From NCBI GenBank assembly GCA_030539285.1, contig JAUNSH010000017.1:1-50394 (forward strand): DNA of 50,394 nucleotides, written 5' to 3'. Below are positions 47,887-50,394 of this stretch, piece after piece (positions within the stretch are counted from its first letter, which is position 1; every line of letters starts with the position of its first letter). The translations under genes were made by a program, and so were the position numbers. The DNA is from Eubacteriales bacterium (GTDB taxonomy: Bacteria > Bacillota > Clostridia > Oscillospirales > Oscillospiraceae). The notes under the pieces were generated by a model that was not told the origin of the DNA, did not search any database, and saw nothing but the letters and a program-made list of their open reading frames with translations.

Positions 47887-49776
47887 TTATGCTTCCACAT
47901 AGATGGCATCGAAGGCGCAGTTCTCTTTACAGGCGCCGCACTTGATGCACTTATTGGAATCGATGGTGTAGGGCTTCTTGACCACGCCGGAAATGGCGTT
48001 GACGGGACAGTTCCGGGCACACTTAGAGCAGCCTTTACAGAACGCGGGATTGATGACATACCGGCGCAGGGCAGTGCACTGCTTGGCGCGGCACTTCTTG
48101 TCCACGATGTGCTCGATGTACTCATCCCGGAAGGTGGCAAGGGTAGACAGGACAGGCAGCGGGGCGGACTTGCCCAGACCGCACAGAGCCATGGTCTGGA
48201 TCATTTTTGCCAGCTCTTCCAAAGTGTCCAGATCTTCCAGCTGGCCCTGACCGTTTACGATTCGCTCCAGGATCTCCAGCATTCGCTTGGTGCCCTCCCG
48301 GCAGGGGGTGCACTTGCCGCAGGATTCCCGCTGGGTGAAGCTCATGAAGAACCGGGCGACCTCCACCATACAGGTGTCCTGACCCATGACCACCATACCG
48401 CCGGAGCCGATGATGGCGTTGTACTTCTTGACGGAGTCAAAGTCCAGAGGAATATCCAGATGGGCTTCCGTCAGGCAGCCGCCGGAGGGGCCGCCGATCT
48501 GCACGGCCTTGAAATCCGCGCCGTTTTTCAGGCCGCCGCCGATGTCGAAGATGATCTGCCGCAGGGTGGAGCCCATGGGCACTTCAATGAGGCCGGTATT
48601 CTCAATGGCACCGGTAAGGGAGAAGGTCTTGCAGCCGGGGCTGCCGGGGGTGCCGATGGACTTAAACCAGTCCGCGCCCTGCAAAATGATCTTGGGCACG
48701 TTGGCGTAGGTCTCCACGTTGTTCAGCACCGTGGGCTTTTCCCACAGACCCTTTTCCACCGTTCTGGGGGGCTTGGTTCTGGGCATACCCCGGTTACCTT
48801 CGATGGAAGCGGTCAGAGCGGAGCCTTCGCCGCAGACAAACGCGCCCGCGCCCTTATTGATGTGCATATGGAAGCTAAAGTCACTGCCGAGGATGTTGTC
48901 GCCCAGCAGGCCCCGCTCTTCCAGCTGGGCGATGGCGTTCTTCAGCCGGGCCACGGACATGGGGTATTCGGCACGGACGTAGATGTAGCCGTTTTCCGCA
49001 CGGACAGCGTAGCCCGCGATCATCATGCCTTCGATGAGCTTGAAGGGGTCGCCTTCCATGACGGAGCCGTCCATGAACGCGCCGGGGTCGCCCTCGTCGC
49101 CGTTGCAGACCACATACCGCTCGGTTTCCTTCTGACGGGCCACCTGCTTCCACTTCTTGCCGGTGGGGAAGCCGCCGCCGCCCCGGCCACGGAGGCCGGA
49201 CTTGTCCACTTCGTCAATGACCGCGTCCCGGGTCATTTCGAACATGGCCTTTTTCAGAGCGGCAAAGCCGCCGGCGGCCAGGTACTCGTCCAGAGACTCG
49301 GCATCAAACTTGCCGCAGTTTTCCAGAACGATCCGGGTCTGCTTGGCGATGAAGGGGATCTCGTCGGGCTGGACGTAGGCCTGATCGCCCTTCTTGTACA
49401 GCAGCCGCTCGATGACCTCGTCACCGATGACGCTCTTTTCCAGAATTTCCTTACAGTCCTCGGGCTGGACCTTTACGTACTGAATGACCCTGCCGCCCTT
49501 CTGGATGCGCACCAGAGGGCCAAGCTCACAGAAGCCCTGACAGCCGGTCTTCTTGACGCCGACAGCCTTGTCGTCGTGATGGCCGCCGCAGGGGGAGAAC
49601 ACCAGCTCTACGCCCTCGGTGTTTTTCACCAATTCGGAGAAAATTTCGTGAATTTTGTTGGAGCCGGTGGCGATACAGCCGGTGCCGGAACAGACCAGGA
49701 TCCGGCAGTCATAGAACTTGATTTCTTCGCTGGCATGGGCCTGCGCCTGGGCCAGTTCTTCAGCAGTCTTAATCAT
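47887..49776 (-). CDS. hydB: HydB: FMN/NAD-binding subunit of the hydrogenase
   Basis: 629 aa. Same domain order as the formate dehydrogenase partner: thioredoxin-like [2Fe-2S] domain (CSGTGCIATG), GLRGRGGGGFPTGKKW, CNGDEGDPGAFMDG, SLBB, ESCGKCTPCREGTKRM and a two-[4Fe-4S] tail (CKGCSKCARNCPVNAI, CIKCGACKENCAFDAI). The two proteins match almost column by column outside short variable stretches, so they are recent paralogues. It overlaps hydC by 1 nt. Confidence 0.96.
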   Translation of the reverse strand: MIKTAEELAQAQAHASEEIKFYDCRILVCSGTGCIATGSNKIHEIFSELVKNTEGVELVFSPCGGHHDDKAVGVKKTGCQGFCELGPLVRIQKGGRVIQYVKVQPEDCKEILEKSVIGDEVIERLLYKKGDQAYVQPDEIPFIAKQTRIVLENCGKFDAESLDEYLAAGGFAALKKAMFEMTRDAVIDEVDKSGLRGRGGGGFPTGKKWKQVARQKETERYVVCNGDEGDPGAFMDGSVMEGDPFKLIEGMMIAGYAVRAENGYIYVRAEYPMSVARLKNAIAQLEERGLLGDNILGSDFSFHMHINKGAGAFVCGEGSALTASIEGNRGMPRTKPPRTVEKGLWEKPTVLNNVETYANVPKIILQGADWFKSIGTPGSPGCKTFSLTGAIENTGLIEVPMGSTLRQIIFDIGGGLKNGADFKAVQIGGPSGGCLTEAHLDIPLDFDSVKKYNAIIGSGGMVVMGQDTCMVEVARFFMSFTQRESCGKCTPCREGTKRMLEILERIVNGQGQLEDLDTLEELAKMIQTMALCGLGKSAPLPVLSTLATFRDEYIEHIVDKKCRAKQCTALRRYVINPAFCKGCSKCARNCPVNAISGVVKKPYTIDSNKCIKCGACKENCAFDAIYVEA

Positions 49777-50252
49777 TAGCCTTTCCCCCTCAATTCCTCG
49801 ATGAGTGCCAATGCCTTCTCCGGGGTCATGGACGGATGGACCTGGTCGTTGACCATCATGGTCGGGGCCAGACCGCAGGCGCCCAGACAGGACACCGTTT
49901 CAACCGTGAAGAGCATATCGTCGGTGGTGTGCTTTTTCTTGCTGAGGCCCAGTTCCTTCCACAGGGCTTCCAGCACCGGGGTGGAGTGGCGGACGTGACA
50001 GGCGGTACCGTCGCAGACCTTGATGACGTACTTGCCCTTTGCTTCAAAGGAGAAGTTCTCGTAGAAGGTGGCTACGGAGTAGGCCTTTGCCTCGGTGATC
50101 CCGATCTGCTTCGCCACGTAGCTCAGAAGCTCCGCGGGCAGGTAGCGGTATTCCGCCTGAATATCCTGCATAATGGGGATCAGGGAGCGGGCATCCCGCA
50201 CGTAACGGGAAATGATCTCGTCCGTTTTGCGGTAGTAGGATGCGTCCAGCAT
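49776..50252 (-). CDS. hydC: HydC: [2Fe-2S] subunit of the hydrogenase
   Basis: 158 aa from the ATG at 50252, with AAGGAGG upstream; the longer frame reads back through the promoter. NuoE fold with CDGTAC and CLGAC ligands. Most of the protein is shared with the formate dehydrogenase NuoE-like subunit; differences gather near residues 13-20 and 95-110. It is the first gene of hydCBA. Upstream, TATAAT (50313-50318, minus strand) with an extended TGC is the probable promoter; no good -35 is seen. Confidence 0.94.
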   Translation of the reverse strand: MLDASYYRKTDEIISRYVRDARSLIPIMQDIQAEYRYLPAELLSYVAKQIGITEAKAYSVATFYENFSFEAKGKYVIKVCDGTACHVRHSTPVLEALWKELGLSKKKHTTDDMLFTVETVSCLGACGLAPTMMVNDQVHPSMTPEKALALIEELRGKG

Positions 50253-50394
50253 AGTATGTTTTACCTCCTTATACTTATCCCGGGGACAAATGCTTTTCGG
50301 ATTACCAGAACAATTATAGCAAAGAAACCCGTTACTTTCCATGATAAGGTACAATAAGTTGCGCAAATTGAAAAAAGCAAAAAAGTAGACACGG

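Noticed and set aside
47500-49779. Long plus-strand frame (759 aa) opposite hydB
   Set aside because: Same type of antisense shadow; HydB carries all cluster ligands on the other strand.

Overview
This window reads as the chromosome of an anaerobic, fairly GC-rich Clostridia member, probably an uncultured Oscillospirales-like gut acetogen. The taxonomy is inferred from protein style and repeat types, not from a marker search. The main theme is the Wood-Ljungdahl (reductive acetyl-CoA) pathway with the enzymes that feed it electrons. The carbonyl branch opens the window: the 3' half of acsE, a small membrane protein, acsB (complete A-cluster), an intact RAYT transposase, the corrinoid-protein activator acsV and a DUF3786 protein. 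The methyl branch (fhs, fchA, folD) lies at 26-29.4 kb on the minus strand. Between them is a molybdenum/formate island (16.6-25.7 kb): mobB, a THEP1-like NTPase and moeA behind a structured leader with an attenuator, then fdhD and divergent mobA, then a three-gene formate dehydrogenase (NuoE-like, NuoF-like, Cys-type FdhA). An electron-bifurcating-type [FeFe] hydrogenase, hydCBA, closes the window on the minus strand. Its NuoE/NuoF subunits are close paralogues of the formate dehydrogenase ones.

Other regions: 6.7-10.3 kb has a LytTR/DUF3021 pair and a MarR-TSUP-MATE operon with clear operators. 10.5-16.5 kb has typA, a CapA-like lipoprotein, and the rpmH-rnpA-yidD-yidC-jag cluster without dnaA beside it. 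29.7-34.8 kb has a GH2 glycosidase, a class B sortase and a membrane-anchored leucine-rich-type protein. 35-38.9 kb has ymdB and a YhaO/YhaN nuclease-ATPase pair. 39-45.9 kb has a DUF5662 protein, a BlaI/M56 sensor pair with an unusually large ectodomain, a CPA2 antiporter and an unrecognised protein.

The least explained layer is repetitive DNA. (1) A ~78-bp structured repeat occurs three times, each time starting exactly on the TAA stop codon of a Wood-Ljungdahl gene (acsE, acsB, fchA). (2) A 28-bp REP palindrome is identical at three places: inside the RAYT reading frame, inverted just behind the RAYT, and in the 5' leader of the GH2 gene, with divergent relatives elsewhere. (3) Hairpins built from 7-nt-phased repeats lie ahead of fchA and on both sides of blaI. 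(4) MITE-like inverted-repeat elements lie at 43.2 and 45.9 kb. The RAYT-REP pair together with the stop-codon repeat is my best candidate for something not well described.
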